From Flavobacterium rivuli WB 3.3-2 = DSM 21788 (GTDB lineage: Bacteria; Bacteroidota; Bacteroidia; Flavobacteriales; Flavobacteriaceae): DNA of 64,000 nucleotides. The notes beneath the pieces were generated by a model, which was given only the letters and a program-made list of their open reading frames with translations, was not told the DNA's origin and did no database searches. Positions 36,451 to 45,126 of the stretch are shown here, piece after piece. The stretch's first letter is position 1; every line of letters begins with the position of its first letter. The stretch lies in contig NZ_KB899970.1 of the NCBI RefSeq assembly GCF_000378485.1, positions 62,001 through 126,000 on the forward strand, written 5' to 3'. Both the position numbers and the translations under genes were made by a program.

Positions 36451-36810
36451 TTATTTAAATAGTATTATCGAAAATACTATCGATATTTTAATGGCTACTA
36501 TTGCAAGAATCAGTCTCGCGTTATCAATAGATTCTGCTCTCTCTTTAGGAGTCATTTCAGGTGTTGGTCGCATCCATTTTTGGCAATTAGCTACTGTAAC
36601 CGTTATAACCATAAGTAAAACGGCATTTAGCGTAACCAGCCACCATAAAGAACTTTTGTCTCCATAACTGTCATCACCTCCGTTGTAGCTATGAACAACA
36701 ATGTTATTGGGAATGCTGCCGTATGCAAATACTAAAACAACACAGTTAACTATAAATATTAGGCCGGCAAGGGCAAGCAGTATTTTATTCTTTTTAGAAA
36801 TAGTATCCAT
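36451..36810 (-). CDS. DUF1648-like small membrane protein
   Basis: About 119 residues from MDTISKKNKILLAL. A longer in-frame start would run into the frr terminator and is not used. There are three membrane segments. The stretch IPNNIVVHSYNGGDDSYGDKS between segments 1 and 2 matches the DUF1648 pattern (L/IP..I..H.....D.YG.K). The domain occurs in SdpI-like immunity and sensor proteins, but function here is unknown. Confidence 0.7.
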   Translation of the reverse strand: MDTISKKNKILLALAGLIFIVNCVVLVFAYGSIPNNIVVHSYNGGDDSYGDKSSLWWLVTLNAVLLMVITVTVANCQKWMRPTPEMTPKERAESIDNARLILAIVAIKISIVFSIILFK

Positions 36811-36830
36811 CTGACAGCAAATTAGCAACC

Positions 36831-36856
36831 AAAAAAAAATCCGCCTCATGGGCGGA
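36831..36856 (-). terminator. intrinsic terminator of frr
   Basis: Minus-strand TCCGCC, loop CATGA, GGCGGA, then nine T. The next gene on this strand starts only 20 bp later, so it must be expressed by read-through or from a promoter inside this site. Confidence 0.85.
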
Positions 36857-36864
36857 CTTTCAAT

Positions 36865-37425
36865 TTATACTTTCATGATCTCTGCTTCCTTAAGGGCAAG
36901 CAGCTCATCTACTTTTTTAATGTAAGCATTGGTAAGATCCTGAACCTCTTCTTCGGCGCCTTTACACACATCTTCAGAGAGTCCGTCTTTTTCAAGTTTC
37001 TTAATATCCGTATTAGCTTCCTTACGGGCACTGCGTATACCTATCTTGGCATCTTCGGCCTCAACCTTTGCCTGTTTTGCAAGGTCGCGCCTTCTCTCCT
37101 CTGTAAGTGCAGGAACATTAATAATAATGTTATCGCCATTGTTCATAGGGTTAAAGCCTAAGTTAGCTATCATAATGGCCTTTTCTATAGGGTGCAGCAT
37201 GTTCTTTTCCCATGGTGTAACGGTAATGGTACGTGCATCGGGCACATTTATGTTTGCCACCTGAGATAGCGGTGTTGCCGACCCATAGTAATCTACCTTA
37301 ACACCACCCAGCATAGCAGGGCTTGCCTTACCGGCACGTATGTTCAGGAATTCTTTTTCAAGGTGGGCTAACGATCCTTCCATTAGCTCTTTAGTACTAT
37401 CTAAAATAAAATCAATCTCTTCCAT
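36865..37425 (-). CDS. frr: ribosome recycling factor
   Basis: 186 residues, usual length. It acts with EF-G to split post-termination ribosomes. The family features are GSLAHLEKEFLNIRAGKASPAML, the PLSQVANINVPDARTITVTPWEKNML hinge-domain stretch and the helical C-terminus (LAKQAKVEAEDAKIGIRSARKEA). It lies 36 bp downstream of pyrH on the same strand, the common bacterial pyrH-frr pairing. Confidence 0.97.
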   Translation of the reverse strand: MEEIDFILDSTKELMEGSLAHLEKEFLNIRAGKASPAMLGGVKVDYYGSATPLSQVANINVPDARTITVTPWEKNMLHPIEKAIMIANLGFNPMNNGDNIIINVPALTEERRRDLAKQAKVEAEDAKIGIRSARKEANTDIKKLEKDGLSEDVCKGAEEEVQDLTNAYIKKVDELLALKEAEIMKV

Positions 37426-37461
37426 AGCGTGTTTTAATTCTGTTCTTTTTATAGTAAAAAA

Positions 37462-38169
37462 TTAAACGTTTACAGTAGTTCCTACAAGTTCGCCGTCGCA
37501 TACCTTAACAAGGTTGCCGGGTTTATTCATATCAAAAACAATAATAGGCAATGCATTTTCCTGGCTTAGGGTAAACGCAGTGGTATCCATTACATTAAGC
37601 CCTTTTTTAAGCACATCTTCAAAGGTAAGCGTGTCATATTTAGTGGCTGTAAGGTCTTTCTCCGGGTCGGCGGTATAAATACCGTCTACACGGGTGCCTT
37701 TAAGTATAACATCGGCTTCTACCTCTACACCCCTAAGTACTGCAGCAGTATCTGTAGTAAAGTATGGGTTACCGGTACCGGCACCAAATATTACAATACG
37801 GCCTTTTTCAAGGTGGCGTACCGCTTTTCTTTTTATGTAAGGCTCTGCAATAGCTTTAATTTCAAGGGCAGTTTGCAGGCGGGTCTGCATTCCTGCATCT
37901 TCCAGGGCGCCTTGTAGTGCCATGCCGTTTATAACAGTGGCAAGCATACCCATATAATCTCCCTGAACCCTGTCCATACCATTACTGGCTCCGGCTAAAC
38001 CCCTAAAGATGTTGCCACCGCCTATAACAATTGCAATTTGTACACCTTTATCATGTATCAGTTTTATTTCCTGGGCATATTCTGCAAGACGTTGCGGGTC
38101 TATACCATATTGCCTCTCGCCCATAAGGGCCTCACCGCTTAGCTTTAACAGGATCCGGTTGTATTTCAT
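37462..38169 (-). CDS. pyrH: UMP kinase
   Basis: 235 residues of the amino-acid-kinase fold; phosphorylates UMP to UDP in pyrimidine nucleotide synthesis. Motifs: [14 protein letters not shown] at the start, [11 protein letters not shown] near residue 52, and [16 protein letters not shown] near residue 128. First gene of the pyrH-frr pair, with a TATATTTG -7-like box about 23 bp upstream. Confidence 0.97.
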   Translation of the reverse strand: MKYNRILLKLSGEALMGERQYGIDPQRLAEYAQEIKLIHDKGVQIAIVIGGGNIFRGLAGASNGMDRVQGDYMGMLATVINGMALQGALEDAGMQTRLQTALEIKAIAEPYIKRKAVRHLEKGRIVIFGAGTGNPYFTTDTAAVLRGVEVEADVILKGTRVDGIYTADPEKDLTATKYDTLTFEDVLKKGLNVMDTTAFTLSQENALPIIVFDMNKPGNLVKVCDGELVGTTVNV

Positions 38170-38256
38170 CAGGGTTTGTTTTAGATTGGTGCAAATATAA
38201 TAATAAAAGTTTTCTTTAGTAACGAGATTATATTGTAATTTTTGGATTGAACGTAC

Positions 38257-38883
38257 TTAAAACAGCCAGTCTTCAGGTATAAGCGGATCTCTATTTGTAA
38301 AGTATCTTATCTGTTTAAGTGATAAATTCGCAATAATTTCATCCTCCTCTAAAAACTTAGAAAGACGATTGTAGGGTCTGTCTCTTCCATTAGTATACGG
38401 CATAATTAACTCTATATTTCCAACCTCATCAAAGTAAAAGCTATATAGCGAGTCAGATTTGACGTTCAATAAATCGGTAAGATGAAGCTTTTTAAATGTA
38501 GAGCCTTGTATGGGTATCAATTCAGAAGTAAAAGATCTACTTGCTAAAAGCTTGCCATTTATAAGAACCTCTATACTATAATCTTTGGAGAGTACACCGT
38601 TTTGATAAATCTTTGATTGCCAAACCTCATAGTTGTTTTTGGTTTCCTTTTCGCTTCTGATATTCCAATACACTGTCGTATCTATTTCTTCTACAATATC
38701 TGTAAATTCTTGCCCAGGTAATAAATAACAGATACCTTCCTGTAGTATCATGTTTTCAAATATTTCCTCCTTAACTACAATGTCATTTTGTAAATATAGT
38801 TTTGTGTAGTTTTTAATGGATTTTAATTCTGCCTCTGGAAAAGGAGAATTATAATTATCTCTGTATTCGATATTTACTTTCAT
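38257..38883 (-). CDS. hypothetical protein
   Basis: 208 residues, not recognised. It has no signal peptide or membrane segment and is rich in acidic and aromatic residues. Two stretches look like strand-rich repeats: IEYRDNYNSPFPEAELKSIKNY at the start, then NGKLLASRSFTSELIPIQGS in the middle. The ending PLIPEDWLF is unusual. The style resembles immunity or small interaction proteins found scattered in Bacteroidota genomes, but no toxin is adjacent. Base composition is more AT-rich than flanking genes, which suggests an accessory gene. Confidence 0.6.
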   Translation of the reverse strand: MKVNIEYRDNYNSPFPEAELKSIKNYTKLYLQNDIVVKEEIFENMILQEGICYLLPGQEFTDIVEEIDTTVYWNIRSEKETKNNYEVWQSKIYQNGVLSKDYSIEVLINGKLLASRSFTSELIPIQGSTFKKLHLTDLLNVKSDSLYSFYFDEVGNIELIMPYTNGRDRPYNRLSKFLEEDEIIANLSLKQIRYFTNRDPLIPEDWLF

Positions 38884-38922
38884 TATTTTAATTAAGTAGT
38901 AATGGATATGCTTAACTTGAAG

Positions 38923-39702
38923 CTAAACAATAAGCTCGGTATACGACTTTTTTGCGGCTTCATAACCTATCCTGAAAATCTCGTCCATCTTGGCTTTGTT
39001 GGTTTCAAAAGTGCTGTATAACGCCAGTTCATCAGGGCTTATAACCCAGTCGCATAACGTAAACTTTTGCATGTTACTGTTGGCCGAAAGCAAGTCGTAA
39101 GCCCTTGTGGTTATCGATTTTATAGATTTCAGATCGGCAGCCTCAATTTTCTGTATCGGGCTCACATAAATACCTATCAGGGTATCGCAGCGTCCCTGCA
39201 ACACATCGGTAGGGAAATGGTTAATGATCCCGCCATCGCTGTATATGCGCCCATCAATTTCATAAGGCGATATAACCCCGGGAAATGCAGATGATGCAAG
39301 AACAGCATCGGCAATTTTTGTTTCGGCACCAAATATCTTAAGCTTTCCCGACACCAAATCGGTAGCGGTAAGGTGCATTTTATAAGGCAGGTCGCCAAGG
39401 GTTGCATCTTTAAAAATATGGTAAAAATAATCACGAAAGGCGCTTGAATCTATAAAGCCGGGTTTGCTAAATGTAAAATGTTTCCAGTGAAAGAAATAAA
39501 TGGATTTGAAGAATTCCAGTATTTCTTCGGGCTGCTTGCCCCAGGCATATAAAGATGACACAATGGCACCCGAGCTGGTGCCTGCAATATGCGATGGACG
39601 TAAGCCTATTTCGTCGAAAAATTTTAGTACACCCGCGTGGGCTATGCCTTTGGTACCACCACCCGATAGGATGATGCCAATGGTGTTTCCTTCAAATTTC
39701 AT
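38923..39702 (-). CDS. patatin-like phospholipase
   Basis: 259 residues of the bacterial RssA/YlbK type. The oxyanion loop is SGGGTKGIAHAGVL, the nucleophile Ser43 lies in GTSSG, and the catalytic Asp156 in YSDGG, so the Ser-Asp dyad is intact. It is expected to hydrolyse lipid esters in the cytoplasm or at the membrane. No signal peptide. It is upstream of the unknown gene at 38.3 kb with a 39-bp gap, possibly in one transcript. Confidence 0.92.
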   Translation of the reverse strand: MKFEGNTIGIILSGGGTKGIAHAGVLKFFDEIGLRPSHIAGTSSGAIVSSLYAWGKQPEEILEFFKSIYFFHWKHFTFSKPGFIDSSAFRDYFYHIFKDATLGDLPYKMHLTATDLVSGKLKIFGAETKIADAVLASSAFPGVISPYEIDGRIYSDGGIINHFPTDVLQGRCDTLIGIYVSPIQKIEAADLKSIKSITTRAYDLLSANSNMQKFTLCDWVISPDELALYSTFETNKAKMDEIFRIGYEAAKKSYTELIV

Positions 39703-39801
39703 TGTAGATGTAATTTCATGACTAAATTACTGCTTTTTATTGAATGGTCTTTTTTTTGAAGTACTTAAAGCGGAATTATTTTTTCCACTTAATTTTGCAT
39801 T

Positions 39802-40404
39802 ATGACAGCAACAGAATCTATCATCGAAAAAAGCCTGAAAAACAGTTACTCGTATACTGAATACAGGAACCATGTGTCGCAATTATTATTAGAAGGCCTT
39901 AGCACAGGCACTACACAAAGTGAAGCCCTAACCCATTACAGCACGCTTAACGAGGTGCGTATGAACCGCCTTGACAAGACCATAAAAATACCGCAGGACA
40001 TAAACGATACCCTTAAAAACTTAGACAAGGAATATACACTGCTTGTAATCTCTGAAGGATGGTGTGGCGATGCGGCACAGATACTTCCTGTTATTAACAA
40101 AATGACGGAAGCTACTGATAGGCTCGATTTGCAGATTGTTTTGCGCGACGATAATCCTGAGTTGATGGATGCCTACCTTACCAATGGCAGCCGTTCTATA
40201 CCTAAACTAATTTTATTAGATAAAGAAACTTTAGAGCCGATAAACAGTTGGGGCCCACGCCCGGCAGAGGCCGCTAAGCTTATTGTGGATTTTAAACAAA
40301 AACATGGCATTATAAACGAAGAAGCCAAAACCGAATTGCAAAAATGGTATTTGCATGATAAAGGTTTAAGCACCATGCAGGAAATTGTAGGGTTGTTGGG
40401 GTGA
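39802..40404 (+). CDS. thioredoxin-family protein with a single active-site cysteine
   Basis: 200 residues. A helical N-terminal extension (~70 residues) precedes a thioredoxin fold in which the usual WCxxC is WCGDA (Cys88 only). The cis-Pro loop is RSIPKLILLD. This WCGDA form is known in a Bacteroidota/Firmicutes subgroup of unknown role. Without a resolving cysteine it cannot do normal dithiol exchange but could act through a mixed disulfide. Cytoplasmic by lack of a signal. Confidence 0.85.
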   Translation: MTATESIIEKSLKNSYSYTEYRNHVSQLLLEGLSTGTTQSEALTHYSTLNEVRMNRLDKTIKIPQDINDTLKNLDKEYTLLVISEGWCGDAAQILPVINKMTEATDRLDLQIVLRDDNPELMDAYLTNGSRSIPKLILLDKETLEPINSWGPRPAEAAKLIVDFKQKHGIINEEAKTELQKWYLHDKGLSTMQEIVGLLG

Positions 40405-40438
40405 TTTTTTGAGTATATAACTTTAGATTATCCGTTTT

Positions 40439-41316
40439 GTCATTCCGACGAAGGAGGAATCTCTATTTATAAAGTAAGTAAGATTCTTCGACTTGGTTAC
40501 ACTTCTTTTTCATATACGGAATACGGCAAGAGTGTAGCTGGCTCCCCCTCTTGAGAGGGGTTGGGGGTGTGTTGTTTAGTGACAGATCGCTTCATACCTC
40601 ACGATTACAGTACTTGAAAAAGGTGGTAGTTAGATTTTGAGATTCTTCGGCTGCGTTACACTTCGCTCAGAATGACATAACATGAGTTTAAAGTAGATAA
40701 ATTTGAGGCTCTGTCATTCCGACGAAGGAGGAATCTCTATTTATAAAGTAAGTAAGATTCTTCGACTTCGTTACACTTATTTTTCATATACGGAATACGG
40801 TAAGAGTGTAGCTTGCTCCCCTCTTGAGAGTGGGGGTGTGTTGTGGACAGATCGTTCGGTGCTTTGCGATGCCAGACGTGAAAAAGGTGGTAGTTAGATT
40901 TTGAGATTCTTCGGCTGCGTTACACTTCGCTCAGAATGACATAACATGAGTTTAAAGTAGATAAATTTGAGGCTCTGTCATTCCGACGAAGGAGGAATCT
41001 CTATTTATAAAGTAAGTAAGATTCTTCGACTTCGTTACACTTATTTTTCATATACGGAATACGGTAAGAGTGTAGCTTGCTCCCCTCTTGAGAGTGGGGG
41101 TGTGTTGTGGACAGATCGCTTCGTGCCTTGCGATGACAGTACGTGAAAAAGGTGGTAGTTAGATTTTGAGATTCTTCGGCTGCGTTACACTTCGCTCAGA
41201 ATGACATAACATGAGTTTAAAGTAGATAAATTTAGGTTCTGTCATTCCGACGAAGGAGGAATCTCTAATGATAAATTGAGATTCTTTGGCTATGTTGTAC
41301 TTCGCTCAGAATGACA
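40439..41316. repeat. tandem array of ~264-bp repeats, three long copies plus a short end copy
   Basis: Copies begin GTCATTCCGACGAAGGAGGA at 40439, 40713, 40977 and 41241 (periods 274, 264, 264); the last copy is only 76 bp. Each long copy ends in CTTCGCTCAGAATGACA, so outer ends are inverted-repeat-like (TGTCATTC / GAATGACA). Copies 2 and 3 are almost identical; copy 1 differs by small insertions. No open frame spans the units. The array occupies the gap between a thioredoxin gene and the 3' end of the YiiX-like gene. Confidence 0.92.
40541..40570. repeat. solo palindrome related to the leuS cassette ends
   Basis: GCTCCCCCTCTTGAGAGGGG followed by TTGGGGGTGT, inside copy 1 of the tandem array. 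It has the same layout as the inverted repeats of the leuS cassette: a CCCCTCT/AGAGGGG palindrome plus a GGGGGTG tail. It is decayed in copies 2 and 3. Confidence 0.7.
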
Positions 41317-41351
41317 AACTAAGACTGAAAACTGTGACTGCGACTGAAAAC

Positions 41352-41969
41352 TTAAATCTTTCCCACTATCTCAATCTTATCACTCGTAGATATTCCACCG
41401 GGATTACAACCGGGCTGGCCTTCGGGAATTGGTTTGCCTATTTGTTTGTAATAATCTACCCATGCCGGAAAAAACCCGTTAGTGCCGGGTTGCTTATACG
41501 TCATAGGGAATAACTCAAAGAAAGGCTTGCCATTATTTGCTTCTTTAAACGCATCATATATCAGTTCAGAGCAATAATAGCTACCATTATCATAAACGTA
41601 CTCATCATCATAAGGTACACCCATTTGCTTTAAAGAGAATGCTATGGCAGGGTTAATGAGTTTGCGGTATTGCTTCTTTAACCGGCCCACATACATGGGC
41701 TTTTTTGTATTCTTAGAGAATTTTTCAAGAGTAGATAGCCGTACCGCATTCCCCGCAGCTTCTATAATAAATAGGGTGTCATTGCGATGATATACCATGC
41801 CCATGTGGCTAAAGTCGTGGCCGTTGTAGCCTTCGGTAACCGCTTCTATAGCGTCGCAAAGCGGGCCGCAATCCATATCCTGAAAAATAAGGTCGCCATC
41901 CTTTAGCTGGATTTTGTTTTGAGCAAAAAGGGAAGCATATCCAAACAGGAAGATAAGTATATATTTCAT
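41352..41969 (-). CDS. secreted YiiX-like (permuted NlpC/P60, papain-like) hydrolase
   Basis: About 205 residues from MKYILIFLFGYASLFAQ, which gives a clean signal peptide; a start 54 nt further upstream lacks one. The fold signatures are LKDGDLIFQDMDC, the His in DFSHMGMVYH and the Cys in YYCSELIYDAF, matching the permuted papain-like YiiX/YebB group. It may act on amide bonds in cell wall or lipid in the periplasm. It stands alone between a repeat array and truB. Confidence 0.82.
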   Translation of the reverse strand: MKYILIFLFGYASLFAQNKIQLKDGDLIFQDMDCGPLCDAIEAVTEGYNGHDFSHMGMVYHRNDTLFIIEAAGNAVRLSTLEKFSKNTKKPMYVGRLKKQYRKLINPAIAFSLKQMGVPYDDEYVYDNGSYYCSELIYDAFKEANNGKPFFELFPMTYKQPGTNGFFPAWVDYYKQIGKPIPEGQPGCNPGGISTSDKIEIVGKI

Positions 41970-42059
41970 AGTACAAAGCTGTATTTGGTTGCTACAGTTA
42001 CTGGGTAGTAAATCATAACACAATAATCTAACAAATTCAATCGTTGCTTAATTTGCGAA

Positions 42060-42077
42060 AATTTGTGCAATTCGTGG
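42060..42077. repeat. solo half of the AATTTGTG-AATTCGTGG repeat
   Basis: AATTTGTGCAATTCGTGG, one mismatch from the right arm of the inverted repeat at 50743-50762. It lies just beyond the truB stop. Confidence 0.6.
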
Positions 42078-42084
42078 CTAAGGG

Positions 42085-42780
42085 TTATGGAGTAACGCCC
42101 TCTTCAAAAGCATCAGGAGTGATAGCGCCTTCAACAGAGAATACCCCGATTTTTGTACGACGCAAAGCCGTTAAATGTGCCCCCGATTGTAATGCTTCGC
42201 CAAAATCATTCGCCAGTGAGCGTATGTAGGTACCCTTGCTGCATACCACCCTAAAATCAACTTCGGGTAAAGCTATGCGGGTAATTTCGAATTCGTGAAT
42301 AGTAGTTTTTCTAAAAGCGATCTCTACTTCTTCACCTTTACGGGCATGTTCATAGAGGCGTTTACCATCTTTTTTTATAGCAGAAAAAATAGGCGGTTTC
42401 TGGTCTATTTCGCCTAAAAATTGCGGGATGGTAGCGTGTATAAGTTCTTCGGTAATATGCTCTGTGGGGAACGTTGCGTTTACTTCGGTCTCCAGATCGT
42501 AAGATGGGGTAGTGGCACCCAGGTAAAACGTACCCGTGTATTCCTTTTCCATACCCTGCAGTTCGCTGATGCGCTTGGTAAATTTACCGGTACATATAAT
42601 AAGCAGTCCGGTAGCCAATGGGTCGAGCGTGCCGGCATGGCCCACTTTTATTTTTTTTAGGGCAAGGTGCTTTTTAAGGCTCCATTTTACCTTATTCACT
42701 GCCTGAAATGAGCTCCAGGTAAGTGGTTTATCTATAAGTACAATCTGGCCTTCGGTAAATTCTTCTGGAGTAGTAGGCAA
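42085..42780 (-). CDS. truB: tRNA pseudouridine(55) synthase
   Basis: 231 residues. Converts U55 of the tRNA T-loop to pseudouridine. Catalytic Asp53 is in GHAGTLDPLATGLL, and there is the KEYTGTFYLGATTPSYDLE stretch and a short C-terminal region (CSKGTYIRSLANDFGEAL). It lies 3 nt downstream of uppP and is part of the ftsX-DUF3098-uppP-truB run, a gene order I recall as common in Flavobacteria. Confidence 0.96.
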   Translation of the reverse strand: MPTTPEEFTEGQIVLIDKPLTWSSFQAVNKVKWSLKKHLALKKIKVGHAGTLDPLATGLLIICTGKFTKRISELQGMEKEYTGTFYLGATTPSYDLETEVNATFPTEHITEELIHATIPQFLGEIDQKPPIFSAIKKDGKRLYEHARKGEEVEIAFRKTTIHEFEITRIALPEVDFRVVCSKGTYIRSLANDFGEALQSGAHLTALRRTKIGVFSVEGAITPDAFEEGVTP

Positions 42781-42783
42781 TGG

Positions 42784-43599
42784 TTATGCTTTATTAGTTA
42801 CAAAATAAGCCAAAAGTGCAGCGCCAACAATTATGCGGTACCAGCCCCAGGGCTTAAAGCCGTATTTTTTAATGATGCCGATAAAGCCTTTTATGGCAAT
42901 AATGGCTACTACAAAAGCAATAACATTACCTATAAGGAACAGCTTTAGGTTATCTGCCTCCATAAGTAATTTATAGCCTTTTACCTCGGCGTTTTCGGGC
43001 CCATATCCTTTAAGGAAAATAGAATATACAGTAACGGCAAGCATGGTAGGTACAGCAAGAAAAAATGAAAATTCGGCAGCAGCTTCACGGGTTAGTTTTT
43101 GTTGCATACCACCTATAATAGAGGCGGCAGAACGGCTTGTGCCCGGCATCATGGCAAGGCATTGCCAAAAACCTATGGTCACCGCTTTTTTAATACTGAT
43201 ATCTTCTTCCTTAAATACCGTTGGGTTTTTAAAAAAGTTTTCAATAAACAGTAAAACAACACCACCAATTATTAATACAATGGCAATAGGTATAGGATCG
43301 CCCAGCATTTCATCAATAGGGTCGTCTAAAAGTTTGCCTAAAACTAATGCGGGGATTACGGCGCAGGCAAGTTTAATGTAAAAGTTAAGTCGGCTAAAAT
43401 CAAAGAATTTTCTCCAGTACAATGCCACTACGGCAAGTATGGCACCAAACTGAATGGATACCTGGAAAAGTTTTACAAACGGATCGTCCTGTATACCGTA
43501 GTACGAACTTGTAAAGATCATGTGTGCGGTGCTCGAAACAGGAAGGTACTCGGTTAGTCCTTCAATAATTGCAATGATAATGGCCTGATAAAACTCCAT
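42784..43599 (-). CDS. uppP: undecaprenyl-diphosphatase
   Basis: 271 residues, polytopic. Recycles the undecaprenyl carrier of cell-wall synthesis by removing a phosphate. The two BacA signatures are present: EGLTEYLPVSSTAHM near residue 14 and MMPGTSRSAASIIGG near residue 160. It is 3 nt from the DUF3098 gene upstream and 3 nt from truB downstream. Complete. Confidence 0.96.
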   Translation of the reverse strand: MEFYQAIIIAIIEGLTEYLPVSSTAHMIFTSSYYGIQDDPFVKLFQVSIQFGAILAVVALYWRKFFDFSRLNFYIKLACAVIPALVLGKLLDDPIDEMLGDPIPIAIVLIIGGVVLLFIENFFKNPTVFKEEDISIKKAVTIGFWQCLAMMPGTSRSAASIIGGMQQKLTREAAAEFSFFLAVPTMLAVTVYSIFLKGYGPENAEVKGYKLLMEADNLKLFLIGNVIAFVVAIIAIKGFIGIIKKYGFKPWGWYRIIVGAALLAYFVTNKA

Positions 43600-43602
43600 G
43601 TA

Positions 43603-43914
43603 CTATTTATTGTTTTTAAAGTTTTTAATAGCTCTGTCTTCCGGGAAAGTTTCAGCGGTACTGGCAGTAGCTAACGCTGGGTTAGGATTTTTAAGAATGG
43701 CATAAATAGTAACGCCAAAACCTATAAGCACCACAGTAGGCGCAAGGCGAATTCTCTGGAAGTTAAATATAGCATCGCTAAATACAGCAGGGTCGTCGCT
43801 GCCGCCACCGGCCATTAATATAAAGCCAAGTGCAATAACACCTAAGCCAATAAGTAGTATTTTGTAATTTACCTTTTCAAAAAGGAAATGCGTTTTTATT
43901 TCGTTGTTTTCCAT
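43603..43914 (-). CDS. DUF3098 small membrane protein
   Basis: 103 residues from MENNEIKTHFLFEKVNY. A longer start would extend into the palindromic repeat at 43930 and is rejected. Two membrane helices are separated by a GGGSDDPAVFSDAIFNFQR loop that is typical of DUF3098. It is a Bacteroidota-specific companion between ftsX and uppP. Role unknown, probably envelope-related by context. Confidence 0.9.
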   Translation of the reverse strand: MENNEIKTHFLFEKVNYKILLIGLGVIALGFILMAGGGSDDPAVFSDAIFNFQRIRLAPTVVLIGFGVTIYAILKNPNPALATASTAETFPEDRAIKNFKNNK

Positions 43915-43929
43915 GGTACTTAGTTTTTT

Positions 43930-43967
43930 CCTCACCCCCAGCCCCTCTCCAAAGGAGAGAGGAGGAG
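43930..43967. repeat. solo copy of the leuS cassette inverted-repeat end
   Basis: CCTCACCCCCAGCCCCTCTC followed by CAAAGGAGAGAGG. It matches the ends of the DUF559 cassette in leuS and lies between ftsX and the DUF3098 gene without a nuclease gene. Confidence 0.85.
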
Positions 43968-44043
43968 CTACGTGTTATGTTGTTTGTTAGTCTATTATCT
44001 AATGTCTCTTATCTATTATCTTACATTTAAAAATCCAAAAGAT

Positions 44044-44916
44044 CTAATAAAGATCATCCGTCCTCAAGTTCAGGAATCGTTGTGTAGCAAAGAAAGTACT
44101 TATAAGCGCTATGATGATGCCAAAGGCTAAAACCCCGCCAAGTACAATAGCGGTAGGAATCCAGTCTTCCCAAATGTTAAGCATAGGGAACGCGCCATCC
44201 AGCCAGTATACAAGGTAAATAAGGGCACCGATAGAAAGCAATGCGCCATACAACCCAAGCTTGATACCCTTCCATATATAAGGCTTACGTATAAACGATT
44301 TTGTTGCCCCCACCATTTGCATTGTTTTTATGGTAAAGCGGTGCGAAAATATAGACAGCCTTAAGGCGCTGTTTATAAGCAGCATCGCTATGAATGCTAA
44401 TACACCGCTAATGATAAGTATCCAGAAAGTTATTGTTTTAATATTCTCGTTGGCAAGGTCTACCAATACGTTATCATAGCTAATGTCGCCCACGGCAAGG
44501 TCAGAGCGCAGTTCAACTTCAATTTTCTTGATGCTGTCAGCCTGCACGTACTCACTGTTTAAGTGGATATCGTAGGAGTCCAGTAACGGATTTTCTTCTA
44601 AAAGTGTTTCAGAACCCTGCATTAAATCAGGATTGTTTTTGGCAGCATCTTCTTTAGATACATATTTGCTGTCTTTCACATAGCCGGAATTTGCCAGGCG
44701 GGTACCAAAAGCTTTGGTAATACTATCGGTAGCATCGCGCTTAAAGTATACCGTCATGGGTATGTTCTCTTTTACGTAACCGGAAATTTTATCGGTATTA
44801 ATAACAAACAGCCCCAGCGCCCCCAGCAGGGTAAGCACTATAAAAATACACAGCACAACGGAAAAGTACGATGAAATTACCCGTCGTTTCTGGAATTTTT
44901 CAAAAGATGATGCCAT
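44044..44916 (-). CDS. ftsX: cell division protein FtsX
   Basis: 290 residues. One N-terminal helix (SSYFSVVLCIFIVLTLLGALGLFVI), a periplasmic domain (~45-165), then three C-terminal helices of the FtsX/MacB permease fold, with the MQMVGATKSFIRKPYIWKG cytoplasmic loop. It works with the ATPase FtsE (not in the window) to control peptidoglycan hydrolases at the septum. It lies upstream of DUF3098-uppP-truB, with a 129-bp gap that holds the solo repeat. Confidence 0.94.
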   Translation of the reverse strand: MASSFEKFQKRRVISSYFSVVLCIFIVLTLLGALGLFVINTDKISGYVKENIPMTVYFKRDATDSITKAFGTRLANSGYVKDSKYVSKEDAAKNNPDLMQGSETLLEENPLLDSYDIHLNSEYVQADSIKKIEVELRSDLAVGDISYDNVLVDLANENIKTITFWILIISGVLAFIAMLLINSALRLSIFSHRFTIKTMQMVGATKSFIRKPYIWKGIKLGLYGALLSIGALIYLVYWLDGAFPMLNIWEDWIPTAIVLGGVLAFGIIIALISTFFATQRFLNLRTDDLY

Positions 44917-44985
44917 AAGTTTTTTAATTTAGGCGTAAAAATAAATAAACTATTTCTTTCGGCATAGTTTATAACGGGCAAAGTT

Positions 44986-45014
44986 TTGACATTCGTACAA
45001 TAAGCGTAAATTTG
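44986..45014 (+). promoter_or_regulatory. leuS promoter
   Basis: TTG (44986-44988), 18-bp spacer, TAAATTTG (45007-45014): full Bacteroidota promoter. Transcription would start near 45020, giving a leader of about 105 nt that includes a long hairpin. Confidence 0.75.
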
Positions 45015-45030
45015 TTTTTTTTAAGAGGGG

Positions 45031-45116
45031 CTTAGCTTCTGAGGTGCTTAGTGCCTTAGAGGTGAAGATAACTCCTAAATACTATATCTAAGAACCTAAG
45101 AACCTCAGCACCTAAG
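45031..45116 (+). repeat. inverted repeat in the leuS leader
   Basis: Left arm 45031-45060 (CTTAGCTTCTGAGGTGCTTA...) pairs with right arm 45087-45116 (TCTAAGAACCTAAG...CCTAAG) over about 30 bp with a few mismatches. It ends 10 nt before the leuS ATG. Each arm is built from the word CTTAG and its complement. Confidence 0.75.
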
Positions 45117-45126
45117 AAACTGAAAA

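Noticed and set aside
36811..36849. Upstream extension of the DUF1648-like gene
   Set aside because: The added residues are encoded by the frr terminator region and have no relation to the family.
40439..41316. CRISPR array or satellite gene
   Set aside because: Units are about 264 bp and contiguous, not short repeats with unique spacers; no open frame runs through them and no cas genes are near.
45031..45116. T-box riboswitch before leuS
   Set aside because: No T-box sequence, specifier loop or terminator/antiterminator pair is recognisable; the structure is a simple inverted repeat.
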